DNA of 64,000 nucleotides from the NCBI RefSeq assembly GCF_017306545.1, contig NZ_JAFKID010000009.1:116991-180990 (forward strand), read 5' to 3'. The translations under genes were made by a program, and so were the position numbers. This stretch comes from Mesorhizobium sp. (GTDB lineage: Bacteria > Pseudomonadota > Alphaproteobacteria > Rhizobiales > Rhizobiaceae). This document shows, one piece after another, positions 1-8,588 of the stretch. Each line of letters opens with the position of its first letter. Within the stretch, counting starts at the first letter, position 1. The notes under the pieces were generated by a model. It was not told the origin of the DNA. It made no database searches and worked only from the letters and a program-made list of their open reading frames with translations.

Positions 1-61
1 CCGAAACCACGGCGGGGACCAGCGATGCGACGAGGCCGATGCCGGAAATGCCGTCCTTCAT
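1..61 (-). CDS. Phage hypothetical protein, N-terminal fragment at the window edge
   Basis: The reverse strand opens with an ATG at 61 and reads MKDGISGIGLVASLVPAVVS before leaving the window. A purine-rich ribosome site (AAAGGAC) sits just upstream, in the same form as that before the capsid gene. It lies directly downstream of the capsid gene. A short hypothetical protein with this kind of N-terminus commonly follows capsid genes in alphaproteobacterial prophages, but its role cannot be read from 20 residues. Confidence 0.6.
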   Translation of the reverse strand, partial: MKDGISGIGLVASLVPAVVS

Positions 62-142
62 GGGACTGTCCTTTCATGGGAGCGAGGAAGGAGCGGGCGG
101 CCGGAGCCGCCCGCCGTGAATCAGGAAGGTGCGGATCTCCGA

Positions 143-1567
143 TCAGGAGGTCGCGATCTTCAGCAGCTTGATCGCCTCGAAGTTGACGATACCGCCGCCA
201 ACGCGCTTCGTGGTGTAGAAGTGCACGAACGGCTTGTTGGTGTAGGGATCGCGCAACACCCGAACGCCGAAGCGATCGACGATCAGGTACCCGCGCTTGA
301 AGTCACCGAATGCGATCGGGAACTTCCCGGCGCTCACCTCTTCCATGCCGTCGTCGTTGTAGACCGGCTTTCCGAGGATGGTGGCGACGCCAGCCGCAGC
401 GGTCGGGGGCGCCCACAGATAGGCGCCCTCGTTGTCCTTGAACTTGCGGACCGTCGCCATCACGGCATCGCTCATCAGCCACGATGCGCCGTTTCGGTAG
501 CCCGACTTGAGCGCATAATAGAGATCGATCAGCGCATCGGCCTTGCTGACGGTGGCCGAGGTGTCGGCGAAGTCGCCGGCCTTGCCGGAAGCCACATAGC
601 CGAGCTTGCCCCACGCATAGGAAGCATTCGCCACCTTATCGTAGGCGAGCAGACCGCGCGGCTTGTTCACCCCGTTGCCGGAAATGAAGGCGGCGCCTTC
701 CTGCTCCGCGAACTCGATTGCCACTTCGTCCGCCAGCCAGGCAGCGATGTCGATGCGAGCATCGTCCAGGGCCGTCTGCGTGATGGCGGGGTTGGCGTAG
801 AGTTCAGCCGTGTTGACGGCGATTTCGCGAAGCGTCGGCGTATCCGTCTCGGGACGCGCCTCTTCCTCGCCGACCCAGCCGGAGCCGGCGCCGCCCATGT
901 TCACCAGCTTCTTGTAGGTGCTGGTGCCGATGGAGATCGTCCGGGCAAGCTGCCGCATGACCGACACGGTGCCGAGAACGCGATCGATGCCGGCCTCGGT
1001 CTCCTCGGGGACGAGGTAACCGCCGTCCGGATCGGACTGCGTGGTCATCTTGGCGTTGACCTCGAGTTCACGCATGTCGGCGTCGATCGCCCGGTCGCCC
1101 TTGCGGAACCAGGTGTTGAACGCGGCGGCGTGAGCGGCCACCGCGGGATCGACATCATCGCCGGCCCCGCCGACCTTGACCGCAGCGAGCGCCACGTTGG
1201 TTTCGTCGAGCGCCTTCTGAAGTTCGGCGATGGTGGCGTTGATGCGCTCGACCTTTTCGGTCTGCACCACGTCTTCCTGACCCTTCTTCAGGTCGGCAAG
1301 CGCCTTGTCGTTGTCGGCCTTGAAGGCCTCGAACGTCTGCTTCAGCTCGTTGAGGATCGCGGTCGCATTGCCACCGTCATTGCGAGTCGCGACAAGACCG
1401 CGAGCGCGGGCGTTGAGCGGGATCATCGCTCCCATGGCCGTGACGATGTCGGCATGATGGCCGATCATGGGGATGATGGAGGTGTGGTCGAACGGCGCGG
1501 CGCTGGCAAGCGACACGCCGCAGAGGATCATCGCCGCGAGAGCGGCGCAGAAAGTGGCGATCTTCAT
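143..1567 (-). CDS. Phage major capsid protein, HK97 fold
   Basis: The protein has 474 residues. An N-terminal delta-like scaffolding region, rich in Glu/Lys coiled coil, spans about residues 60-130. The HK97 shell domain follows from about residue 165 (SDPDGGYLVPEETE, a typical start of this family) to the end. It lies immediately downstream of the portal and protease genes, the standard head-module order; the protease presumably removes the N-terminal region during assembly. The start at 1567 has a good ribosome site (AAAGGAC). With that start the first 23 residues look like a secretion signal (MKIATFCAALAAMILCGVSLA, then ASA), which is unexpected for a capsid. An internal start near residue 48 is the alternative. 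Confidence 0.93.
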   Translation of the reverse strand: MKIATFCAALAAMILCGVSLASAAPFDHTSIIPMIGHHADIVTAMGAMIPLNARARGLVATRNDGGNATAILNELKQTFEAFKADNDKALADLKKGQEDVVQTEKVERINATIAELQKALDETNVALAAVKVGGAGDDVDPAVAAHAAAFNTWFRKGDRAIDADMRELEVNAKMTTQSDPDGGYLVPEETEAGIDRVLGTVSVMRQLARTISIGTSTYKKLVNMGGAGSGWVGEEEARPETDTPTLREIAVNTAELYANPAITQTALDDARIDIAAWLADEVAIEFAEQEGAAFISGNGVNKPRGLLAYDKVANASYAWGKLGYVASGKAGDFADTSATVSKADALIDLYYALKSGYRNGASWLMSDAVMATVRKFKDNEGAYLWAPPTAAAGVATILGKPVYNDDGMEEVSAGKFPIAFGDFKRGYLIVDRFGVRVLRDPYTNKPFVHFYTTKRVGGGIVNFEAIKLLKIATS

Positions 1568-1579
1568 CGCTGTGTCCTT

Positions 1580-2434
1580 TCAGGATTTCATTGCGTTGAT
1601 GAGCTGCCGGATGGCAGTCACGTCGATGCCTGCATCACGCGCGGCGGGTTTGCGGCTTGCATCGCGCGGGGCCGCCGAAACGCCCATCTCTGTCAGCAGT
1701 TCAGAGCGTTTGTCTCGGGTGAAACCGGCTCGTGCGAGCGCGGCTTCCGTCTGCCGGCGAGCCATCAGCCCCCGGTCCATGTTCTTTGCATCGCCTTCCG
1801 GCTGCTCGATCCCGTCATCGACGACATCGGCGAAGCCCTTCTCGACCGCCTCAGACGGCCCCATGAAGGTCTCGGCATCCATCAGTTTTTCGACATCGGC
1901 ACGCTTCATGCCGGTGCGAGCCTCGTAGATATCGACGATCGCGCTGTCGAATCCATCGAACAGATCGGCCGCTTCGCGCATGTCGTGGCGGTTTCCGATC
2001 ACCACGCCCCAGGCATTGTGCACCATCATGAATGTGCCGAGTCCCATGCGGATTTCGTCACCCGCCATGGCGATGATGGATGCAGCCGACGCCGCCCAAC
2101 CCAGCACCTCGACCGTGACTTTCGCCTTGTGGGCGCGCAGCAGGTTGTAGATCGCGATGCCCTCGAACATGTCGCCGCCGGGCGAATTGATCTTGACCGT
2201 CACGTCCTTGTCGCCGATCGACCGCAGCGCGGCCGAGACGCGCTTCGCCGTCACGCCGCCGCCGGTCCACCAGTCCTCGCCGATCACCTCGAACATGGTG
2301 ATGGTGCTGTCGTCCGACTTGTCGGCCGCGAGCGGCGTTTCCGCCCACTTCGCCAGCACGTCCGACGGCGCGTCCCACTGGAAGTTCTGCGGACGCTGAA
2401 ACGTCTTCGCCTCAGGCAGCTTGCGAAGGCTCAT
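1580..2434 (-). CDS. Phage head maturation protease, ClpP-like (S14 family)
   Basis: This is a 284-residue serine protease that cleaves the capsid and scaffold during head maturation. The ClpP-like fold is seen from about residue 78 (VTVKINSPGGDMFEG). The nucleophile serine is in the AASAAS motif near residue 116 and the catalytic histidine is in MMVHNAWG near residue 139. The charged C-terminal tail (about residues 200-284) probably serves assembly. The ATG at 2434 is preferred because AAAAGG lies about 9 bases upstream. It overlaps the portal gene end, and two further in-frame ATGs lie at 2440 and 2443. Confidence 0.92.
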   Translation of the reverse strand: MSLRKLPEAKTFQRPQNFQWDAPSDVLAKWAETPLAADKSDDSTITMFEVIGEDWWTGGGVTAKRVSAALRSIGDKDVTVKINSPGGDMFEGIAIYNLLRAHKAKVTVEVLGWAASAASIIAMAGDEIRMGLGTFMMVHNAWGVVIGNRHDMREAADLFDGFDSAIVDIYEARTGMKRADVEKLMDAETFMGPSEAVEKGFADVVDDGIEQPEGDAKNMDRGLMARRQTEAALARAGFTRDKRSELLTEMGVSAAPRDASRKPAARDAGIDVTAIRQLINAMKS

Positions 2435-3692
2435 CGCCATCATCCTTTTCGGGCTTGTCGCCGCCGGCCGTGTTCGGCGGATCGTAATACTGGCCGCCCT
2501 CGCCATCTTCGCGAGGATTCATGTCTTCCAGCGCGCGCACTTCATCGGGGCTGTAGACACCCCACTGCAGGGCTTTCACATAGGCTTCCCAGCGGGCCTT
2601 GATGTCACCGCGCACCAATGCCGCGCGGTTGAAGCGGGCATAGACATTCGCCTCATCGCCGATCAGGTCGCGATTGATCGTCTCTTCCCAGATCGTCAAA
2701 TCGTCTTCGGCCGAGAAGGTGATGAAGCCCTGCGTCTGCGACTCGATGCCCGTTCCCCAGGATGTGTTCTTCTCGGTGTCGCCGATCATGTGCGGCGGGA
2801 CGCCGAGGAACATGGCGATATCGGTGCGCGAGAATTTGCGACTCTCGATCCACTGCGCATCCTCGGCCGTCATGGCGAGCGGCGAAACCGACATCCCCTC
2901 CTCGAGGATCAAAGCCTTGCCTTCGCTCTCGCCGCCGGCCCGATAGTCATCCAGGCTCGCCCGCAGAAACTCCAGCCCTTCCTTGCCGAGCTTGCCTGGG
3001 TGCGTCAGGACGTTGGAAACGCGGGCGCCATTCTTGAAGACCGTCGCGCCGTGTCCTTCCTGCGCCAGCGACAGGCCGATAGTCTCCCGCGCATAGGTGA
3101 TCGCGGAAACGCCGTGAACGCCGTCGAGCGTCAGGCCGACGAGGTGGAACACCTCCGACTGCTTCAGTTCGATCCGGCGGCCATCCTTGCGGGTGTAGGT
3201 GTAGACCAGCGACAGGTCGTCATTCTGCTTGCACTCGACACGATCCGGGTTGAGCGGGATCATCTCCAGCGGCAGGCCGCGCGACCGCACGATCATCGCA
3301 TAAGCATTTCCGCGCAGGATCAGGTGCGCCTGCATCATCCGCTTGAACTGCGCCGGCGTCTGCCACCGGTTCGGCTTGCGGCGCAGCAGCGTCCACGCCG
3401 GATGGTCGGTGGCGTCTTCCCGCGTCCTGTCGTCCAACCGGCGCTTGATGTGGAGCGGCATGTTCGCCACCACGCCGCAGCGAACCCGGACGCAGGCATA
3501 GACTGCCGCAACGCGCATCGCCGTGTTCGGTGTCACCGTCGCGCCGGACGCCGTCACATTGCCGGTGCGAAGTGCTTCTTCCAGTTCCTGCGGCGTGGTG
3601 ATGACGACACCGCCGCCTGCCTGCTGGATCGCCGCGCGCGGCTCAGGGGATCGGGAAGCGCCGCCCCCGAAGATGCGTGTCCAAAGGCTCAT
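2412..3692 (-). CDS. Phage portal protein, HK97 family
   Basis: The protein has 426 residues, the usual length for HK97-type portals. It forms the dodecameric DNA gate at the capsid vertex and binds terminase. Family features include YACVRVRCGVVANMPLH near residue 65, the WQTPAQFKRMMQ segment, and the C-terminal FNRAALVRGDIKARWEAY stretch. The Asp/Glu-rich tail is usual. It lies 10 bases after TerL, with a GAAGGA ribosome site, and overlaps the protease start. Confidence 0.95.
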   Translation of the reverse strand: MSLWTRIFGGGASRSPEPRAAIQQAGGGVVITTPQELEEALRTGNVTASGATVTPNTAMRVAAVYACVRVRCGVVANMPLHIKRRLDDRTREDATDHPAWTLLRRKPNRWQTPAQFKRMMQAHLILRGNAYAMIVRSRGLPLEMIPLNPDRVECKQNDDLSLVYTYTRKDGRRIELKQSEVFHLVGLTLDGVHGVSAITYARETIGLSLAQEGHGATVFKNGARVSNVLTHPGKLGKEGLEFLRASLDDYRAGGESEGKALILEEGMSVSPLAMTAEDAQWIESRKFSRTDIAMFLGVPPHMIGDTEKNTSWGTGIESQTQGFITFSAEDDLTIWEETINRDLIGDEANVYARFNRAALVRGDIKARWEAYVKALQWGVYSPDEVRALEDMNPREDGEGGQYYDPPNTAGGDKPEKDDGDEPSQAA

Positions 3693-3702
3693 TCGAATTC
3701 CT

Positions 3703-5403
3703 TCAGGCGACGAGGAGGCCGCGCGCGCGATAGATGGAATTCCCGTAGGCTTCCGGATTCCAGCTCATCAGGATCGCCGCGCAGAGCATGGCGATGACGG
3801 GATCGATCTTGGCGCGGCCGGCGGCCTGCTTGGTCGCCATGTTGCCGTTGCCCTTGACCTCGATCTTCACGTTGCCGACCGACCAGGACATCAATCCCGA
3901 TCCGTCATGGCTGATCGTGTCGTCGGACAGTTTGTGCTCCAGCCCCCACAATGCCGGCGACAGCGCCGGCCCCTGGCGGAGGCGATGAAGCATCGCGCCG
4001 TCGATCCCTTCCAGCGCCAGAGCGTCGACGAAGGCGGCGATGTTGTTCGGGTCGAAGCCGACCGCGTTCTTTTCCGGCAGCAGGCCGGCGTCGCGCAGCC
4101 TGGCGGCGATGGCCGCTATGCGGGTGACGTACTCCGAAACCTCGCAGAACGTCAGCGACCCTTCCGCCTCGAAATCCTTGAGCTGCGCGGCGATTTCCTT
4201 TCGCCTCTCCAGCACCTTCGGGTGCGCGAAGGCATGACACCAGACCAGCCAGCGGCGCGTTACCTTCTCCCGGCCGACGACGCAGACGCCGAAGAGATCG
4301 TCCAGCCCGCCGCCGTCGGCGCCGACCACCGCGACCTCGGAACGCTCGATCAGCGATTCCAGCGTCAGCGTCGGGTCCGCGCGAAGATCCCAGAATTCGG
4401 CGCCGCGCCAGGCGTCGTCGCCGATACCGACACCGATCTCGATGTTGAGATGCTGGCTGGCCCAGATTTGCTCGGCCTGCGCGGTAGCGCGACCGTTGTT
4501 TTCGTAGTCGGCAATCAGCCGCGCCTCGTCGATCGACCGACCGATATTCGGCAAAAGGAGCCGCCACTTGTCCTGGTCGCGCCAGAAGTCCTGGTCTTTC
4601 TGCAGGTCAGCCGGGAATTCGTACAGGACCGGCAGCATGATCGGCGATGCGCCGCCCTGCCCGTCCCTGATCTTGCGGGCCTTGATCAGTTCCGTGCGCC
4701 AGATGCCGGCCGGCGCTTCGTCCGATTGCGTCGTGATCATCAGGACCTGGCCGCCCTGCTTGGTGATGCCACCGCCCCGAATCTGCTGCATGACGGCCGC
4801 CGCCTTTGCCTTCTTGCCGAGCTCATGCACTTCGTCGATGATGGTCAGCACCGGAATTTCGCCGGTAACGATCGACGTGTCGAAACTCTTTACGTTCAAC
4901 TGGGTGCCGGTCTTGCGCCGCGTGATCGACTTCAGGTGATCCTGCACCAAGAAGATTGACTTCAGCCGCTCATCGAGGCGGATCATGCCCTGAGCCTGGT
5001 CGAAGCACCGCTCCGAGATGTTCTGGCTCGGCGCCACGATCAGCATCTGCCGGTTGGGCGCTTCCTCCATGAACAGGGCGGTCAGGCCGAGCGCCGCGAC
5101 ATAGGTGGTCTTCGAATTCTTCTTCGGGACCATGCAAAGCAGTTCCCAGACGAGCCGCTGGCGGGTCACAGGATCCTCGCTCGCCAGGAAGGCGCAAAGG
5201 ATCTCGCGGAACCAGTCGCCGCAGGCCTCCTCCAGCGCCGGCGTGCCGGGAACGTCCGGCAGGCGCAGCCGATTGAAGAATGCCACCGCCTTCGCCGCCT
5301 TTGCCGCATTGACCGGCACGTCGGCCATCGGCATCTCACCCGCCTGGATGCGCTCCCACCAGTCGGGACACGCGAAGCGCGGCAAGGCGTCAGTGCGTGA
5401 CAT
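3703..5403 (-). CDS. terL: Phage terminase large subunit (ATPase-nuclease)
   Basis: This is a 566-residue DNA-packaging motor. Walker A is seen as VPKKNSKT (residues 92-99) and Walker B as VLTIIDEVHE (185-194), where the acidic pair is the catalytic carboxylate. The nuclease half contains VGADGGGLDD and the C-terminal KIDPVIAMLCA motif. It follows TerS with a 14-base overlap (ATG at 5403); an in-frame ATG seven codons upstream lies inside terS and is less likely. It is close to the YmfN/HK97-like terminase group. Confidence 0.95.
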   Translation of the reverse strand: MSRTDALPRFACPDWWERIQAGEMPMADVPVNAAKAAKAVAFFNRLRLPDVPGTPALEEACGDWFREILCAFLASEDPVTRQRLVWELLCMVPKKNSKTTYVAALGLTALFMEEAPNRQMLIVAPSQNISERCFDQAQGMIRLDERLKSIFLVQDHLKSITRRKTGTQLNVKSFDTSIVTGEIPVLTIIDEVHELGKKAKAAAVMQQIRGGGITKQGGQVLMITTQSDEAPAGIWRTELIKARKIRDGQGGASPIMLPVLYEFPADLQKDQDFWRDQDKWRLLLPNIGRSIDEARLIADYENNGRATAQAEQIWASQHLNIEIGVGIGDDAWRGAEFWDLRADPTLTLESLIERSEVAVVGADGGGLDDLFGVCVVGREKVTRRWLVWCHAFAHPKVLERRKEIAAQLKDFEAEGSLTFCEVSEYVTRIAAIAARLRDAGLLPEKNAVGFDPNNIAAFVDALALEGIDGAMLHRLRQGPALSPALWGLEHKLSDDTISHDGSGLMSWSVGNVKIEVKGNGNMATKQAAGRAKIDPVIAMLCAAILMSWNPEAYGNSIYRARGLLVA

Positions 5404-5866
5404 TCTGCGCCGCCTCGTTATCAAGCTCGGCCATCAGGTCGGCATCCGCCGCAGCCGCGCGCAGTTCGTCGACCACCTTCTTGCCAGGCTTCTCCGTCGG
5501 GGCGTTCGATCCCTTGCCGCCCATGTCCGCCTCGATTTGCATGCGGTCGTTCTTCTCGATCATCGCGCCGAGCTCCTTGAGCGCGGTGATGTTGCCGGCG
5601 TTCGCCTGCTCCATCGCGATCTCGAATCGCCGAGCCTCCAGCCGGTCGCGCATCGCGTCCCGTTGCTTCAACTCGGCTCTAAAATACCGCTTCACCGTCG
5701 CCGGCGAGATGCCGACACCGTTGGCGATCCGCGAGATCGACCAGCCGAGCGCCAGCAAAAGCTTGATTTTGTTCCGGTCTTTTTCCGTCGCCTCGTAAGG
5801 AGGCCGCCCGCGCTTGCCCAAGCCCTCACGAACGGGATGACCGAACAGGTCCAAAATCTGTTCCAT
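5390..5866 (-). CDS. terS: Phage terminase small subunit (DNA-binding)
   Basis: The protein has 158 residues. A helix-turn-helix at about residues 35-60 (ALGWSISRIANGVGISPATV) follows a basic RGRPP stretch. The middle is helical and charged, as expected for the oligomerising part that recognises the packaging site, and the acidic C-terminus probably contacts TerL. Its position immediately before terL and its size support the call. Family-level identity is inferred mainly from context and the HTH. Confidence 0.85.
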   Translation of the reverse strand: MEQILDLFGHPVREGLGKRGRPPYEATEKDRNKIKLLLALGWSISRIANGVGISPATVKRYFRAELKQRDAMRDRLEARRFEIAMEQANAGNITALKELGAMIEKNDRMQIEADMGGKGSNAPTEKPGKKVVDELRAAAADADLMAELDNEAAQNVTH

Positions 5867-6027
5867 CGAATAAAAAATCCGCAGATGAGGGGGGGAGCGG
5901 GTCTAGGGCCGAAGGGGGTCCAGACTTTCGACCCACCCCCTCCCCGGCTGCTTGTGCAGCAAGGTCGCCGTTGTCACGGCTCGGGAAGGTTGGTGTGATC
6001 TACTGCCCCGGTTGCCACCGCTGTTGC

Positions 6028-6357
6028 TCAGTCCCAGCATCCGCGCGTGTGCAGGCTCGCCTGCTCCTCGCGCTGCACGTCGCTGTCATGGACCGACTTG
6101 GCGATGGTCTCAATGTTCTCCGGGTCCCAGAACAGGTCCGGGTCGCCGCGATGCGGGCGCTTGTGGTTGGCAACGGGACTGTTCGGCGCCGGATGCTTGC
6201 CGAGGCACAGCACCCCGGTGCGCTGGCAGACATACAGATCGCGCAGGTGCACGGACTGCTTAAGCTTCTGCCAGCGCGCGGTCTTGTACCATGCGCGCCA
6301 AGGCTGCGTCGCGTCGCGCTGCCGCGACCGCTGCTGTTCGTTCGATTGTCGGGACAT
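6028..6357 (-). CDS. Phage HNH endonuclease
   Basis: This is a 109-residue protein of the kind that sits beside terminase in HK97-like phages and aids packaging-site cleavage. The WYKTARWQKLKQ N-terminus, the CQRTG knuckle, the VANHKRPHRGDPDLFW histidine-asparagine segment and the final VHDSD are recognisable. The usual second Cys pair, normally LCKxCHD before the last histidine, reads AKSVHD here, so a zinc ligand appears to be lost. A 161-base spacer separates it from terS. Confidence 0.85.
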   Translation of the reverse strand: MSRQSNEQQRSRQRDATQPWRAWYKTARWQKLKQSVHLRDLYVCQRTGVLCLGKHPAPNSPVANHKRPHRGDPDLFWDPENIETIAKSVHDSDVQREEQASLHTRGCWD

Positions 6358-6463
6358 AGCTTCCGCACTGGCCCTGAGTCGATCACCTCGATTGGCGGTG
6401 TCAGGGCAGGACGAGGCGTCGTTCTCGAATGGCGACTATGCTTCTCGACCTTGGGCGGATTCG

Positions 6464-7087
6464 CTAAGCCAGCTTTTCGAGATCGTCAATACCGCATCGC
6501 GTCGACACCTCGCGCCCGAACAGCATGGTGCTGATCAATGCCTCACGCTTTTCCGCGTCGATCTCGATGACCGTGCCACGCAGCTCTGCCATCATGCCGA
6601 GCGGATGCAGCACCGTGTCACCAAGCATCAGGCCGGTTGCCTGCTCCACCGGGCAGGACACCGATTCCCCAAGCATCGCCATGATGTTAGCCATCTCGCC
6701 GCTGAGCACGGGCACAGGCGTTTCGCCATCGCCGAGCAGGCAGTCGACACCGTCGAAACTCATGACGCCGAGCCATGCGCTGGCCGCGATGACGGTGCGT
6801 ACGAAGACGTAGTTTCCGAGCGCGGGCATTTCCACAGAAAATCGCTTCATCGAGCGCGGATGCCGCTTCCAGATGCGCCGCATCGGGCAAACCGCCTCGA
6901 TCCCGGCTGCTCGAAGTTCGCCTGCGACCGAATCAGCAGGCCAGTTCGTCCGCGCCACATACCAGGCCATCCGGGCATCGCGGGCCGCCGCCTCGCCGCG
7001 CAGCCAGTTCACCAGTTCCGCCTTCGCGCGGGCACGCCGCAGAGCCTCAACCTCGCGCTCGCTGATCTCCGGCTTGACCGCCATCAT
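6464..7087 (-). CDS. Phage NusG/RfaH-like transcription elongation factor
   Basis: The protein has 207 residues. Residues of about 40-100 resemble the NusG N-terminal domain that binds RNA polymerase (WYVARTNWPADSVAGEL, then ALGNYVFVRT). Residues of about 150-190 resemble a KOW domain (GDTVLHPLGMMAELRGTV). The host must carry its own nusG, so this is a phage paralogue. It sits last before the HNH-terminase-head genes. I infer a role as antiterminator that lets polymerase read through the long late operon. It overlaps the previous gene by ATGA. Confidence 0.78.
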   Translation of the reverse strand: MMAVKPEISEREVEALRRARAKAELVNWLRGEAAARDARMAWYVARTNWPADSVAGELRAAGIEAVCPMRRIWKRHPRSMKRFSVEMPALGNYVFVRTVIAASAWLGVMSFDGVDCLLGDGETPVPVLSGEMANIMAMLGESVSCPVEQATGLMLGDTVLHPLGMMAELRGTVIEIDAEKREALISTMLFGREVSTRCGIDDLEKLA

Positions 7088-8184
7088 TCCGCCGCCTCAT
7101 TGACCGGCTCGCTATGCGAGCGCACCGCCGCCTCGAATTCGCTCAACCGCTCCGGCCCGCCGGCCGGGAAGTAGATCACGCGCTGCTCGCCGGGATCCGG
7201 CAGCCACGGCCAGCCCCGCCGCTCGAACTCCGCGCGCCACGCCTCGAACATCGCGGTGCCGACCGGAACCGCCTCCATCGCCGGCTTCAGGCCGTGCCAC
7301 CGCTCGCCGAACCGATGGCCTCGACCAAGGCGGGCCTGCCGGTAGAGCGTGTCGACCGGCTGGACGTTGCCGGTGGCGAGACTGCCGACGATAAACGCGC
7401 TCCAAACCGGCCCGAAGGGCGGAGCATAGTCGTCAACGGTAACAGGCTGCGCCTCTGGCGGCGGGAGCCGTTCCCACCGCTTCTCACCGAGATATTTCCC
7501 GAACGAGCATAGCGTCTTGCGCCCTCCGGCTTTGCCGGCCGAGGTGGCATAGTCCGCCTGTCGTTCTATCGCCGCCGCTCGCTCCGGCTGGGACAGCCTG
7601 GCCCACGCCAGCCGGGCAGCCGGTTCTGAGTCGTCCAGATAGGTCGGCCAAGCGGCGAAGGCTCGGCGGAAGGCCCGTTCCCCCAATTCCCGATCTTCCG
7701 GCCCGCGCGGCAGCGCTCTCTCTCCCGTTTCTGAATCGGTCGTTCTGAAAGGGTCGTTCTTAGGTGCCGGTTCTGGACCGGCAGGGGGTGCCGGTTCTGG
7801 ACCGGCAGGGGGTGCCGGTATATCGGCAGGGGTGCCGACTGGTCGGCAGGGGTCAGCCGCCTCGGTTTCCTCCACCGAAACGCTTGCCGGATCAGGGTGT
7901 TTCGGGTCGAGAATAACGCGATAGACATGCGGGCTGTCGCGGCCGTTGTCGCTCTCCTGCACATAGCGCTCCAGGTAGCCCGCCTTTACCAGACGCTCGA
8001 TCGCCTCGAAGACCGTTGAGCGTGCGCAGCCCATTTCATCGGCCATCTTGACCTGGCTCTTGCGGCACCAGCCGAGGTCGTCGGTATGGCGGCCGAGGAC
8101 GCACAGAACCTGCAGGTCGCGTGGTTTCAGCGCCGGGTCAGTCGCGGCGCGCGCCGGAATGATTGAAAGTCTCGGCCCAGTCAC
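7084..8184 (-). CDS. Phage replication protein with helix-turn-helix domain
   Basis: The protein has about 366 residues. A winged helix-turn-helix lies at about residues 20-80 (KPRDLQVLCVLGRHTDDLGW, then KMADEMGCARSTVFEAIERL), the form used by phage and plasmid initiator proteins. A low-complexity middle rich in Pro/Glu follows, with a direct repeat of PAPPAGPEPAPPAGPEPAP. The C-terminus has no domain that I recognise. The GTG at 8184 is chosen because it makes a GTGA overlap with the upstream gene and has GGAGG about 9 bases before it; an ATG lies six codons upstream. It lies among replication-region genes. Confidence 0.7.
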   Translation of the reverse strand: MTGPRLSIIPARAATDPALKPRDLQVLCVLGRHTDDLGWCRKSQVKMADEMGCARSTVFEAIERLVKAGYLERYVQESDNGRDSPHVYRVILDPKHPDPASVSVEETEAADPCRPVGTPADIPAPPAGPEPAPPAGPEPAPKNDPFRTTDSETGERALPRGPEDRELGERAFRRAFAAWPTYLDDSEPAARLAWARLSQPERAAAIERQADYATSAGKAGGRKTLCSFGKYLGEKRWERLPPPEAQPVTVDDYAPPFGPVWSAFIVGSLATGNVQPVDTLYRQARLGRGHRFGERWHGLKPAMEAVPVGTAMFEAWRAEFERRGWPWLPDPGEQRVIYFPAGGPERLSEFEAAVRSHSEPVNEAAE

Positions 8185-8588
8185 CGCCCCGCCCTCCGCC
8201 ATGCCTCGAACTCGCCGCGCAGCGCCTCCAGGAAGGCGCGGAATGCCGGCTCCTCGCACTTCATGGCGCACTCGGCGGCGAAATCCTTCGGCGAGTCCTG
8301 CCGCGGCGTCTCATTGCGCTCCGGCGGTTTCAGCCGGGCAATAGCCCGGTCGACGAGGCCGAGCAGGAACTGCATGTTCTCGGGCGCGGCGACGACAAAG
8401 GCGATTTCCGCCTCGCTGGCGCCGGCATCGAAGCGCAGCACCGGCGAAAGCTCGCCCATCGGCCCCAGCGCCTCGACGAAACAGCCGGCGTCGTCGGTGC
8501 GGCCGTCATGCACACGCGCCCAGGACGCCGGCGCGATGGCCGTGAGCTGGTCGCGGACGCGCGCGAGACGGGCGGCCTCGGAAATCAT
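8181..8588 (-). CDS. Phage hypothetical protein, early operon
   Basis: The gene has 135 codons and starts with an ATGA overlap at the end of the cytosine methyltransferase frame. The sequence is soluble and mixed alpha/beta, with FVVAAPENMQFLLGLVDRAI in the middle and an acidic-basic C-terminus. That middle block resembles short phage proteins that travel next to methyltransferases, but no function is recognised. A longer in-frame opening extends upstream into the methyltransferase only because of the frameshift there. Confidence 0.7.
   Translation of the reverse strand: MISEAARLARVRDQLTAIAPASWARVHDGRTDDAGCFVEALGPMGELSPVLRFDAGASEAEIAFVVAAPENMQFLLGLVDRAIARLKPPERNETPRQDSPKDFAAECAMKCEEPAFRAFLEALRGEFEAWRRAGR

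Noticed and set aside
116-2602. Long open frame on the + strand opposite the capsid and protease genes (828 codons)
   Set aside because: It is the mirror of GC-rich coding sequence on the other strand, has no family motif, and runs across three well-identified genes.
7770-7830. Short direct repeat near 7.8 kb as a possible CRISPR or regulatory repeat
   Set aside because: It is two in-frame copies of a Pro/Glu-rich protein stretch in the replication protein, with no spacers.
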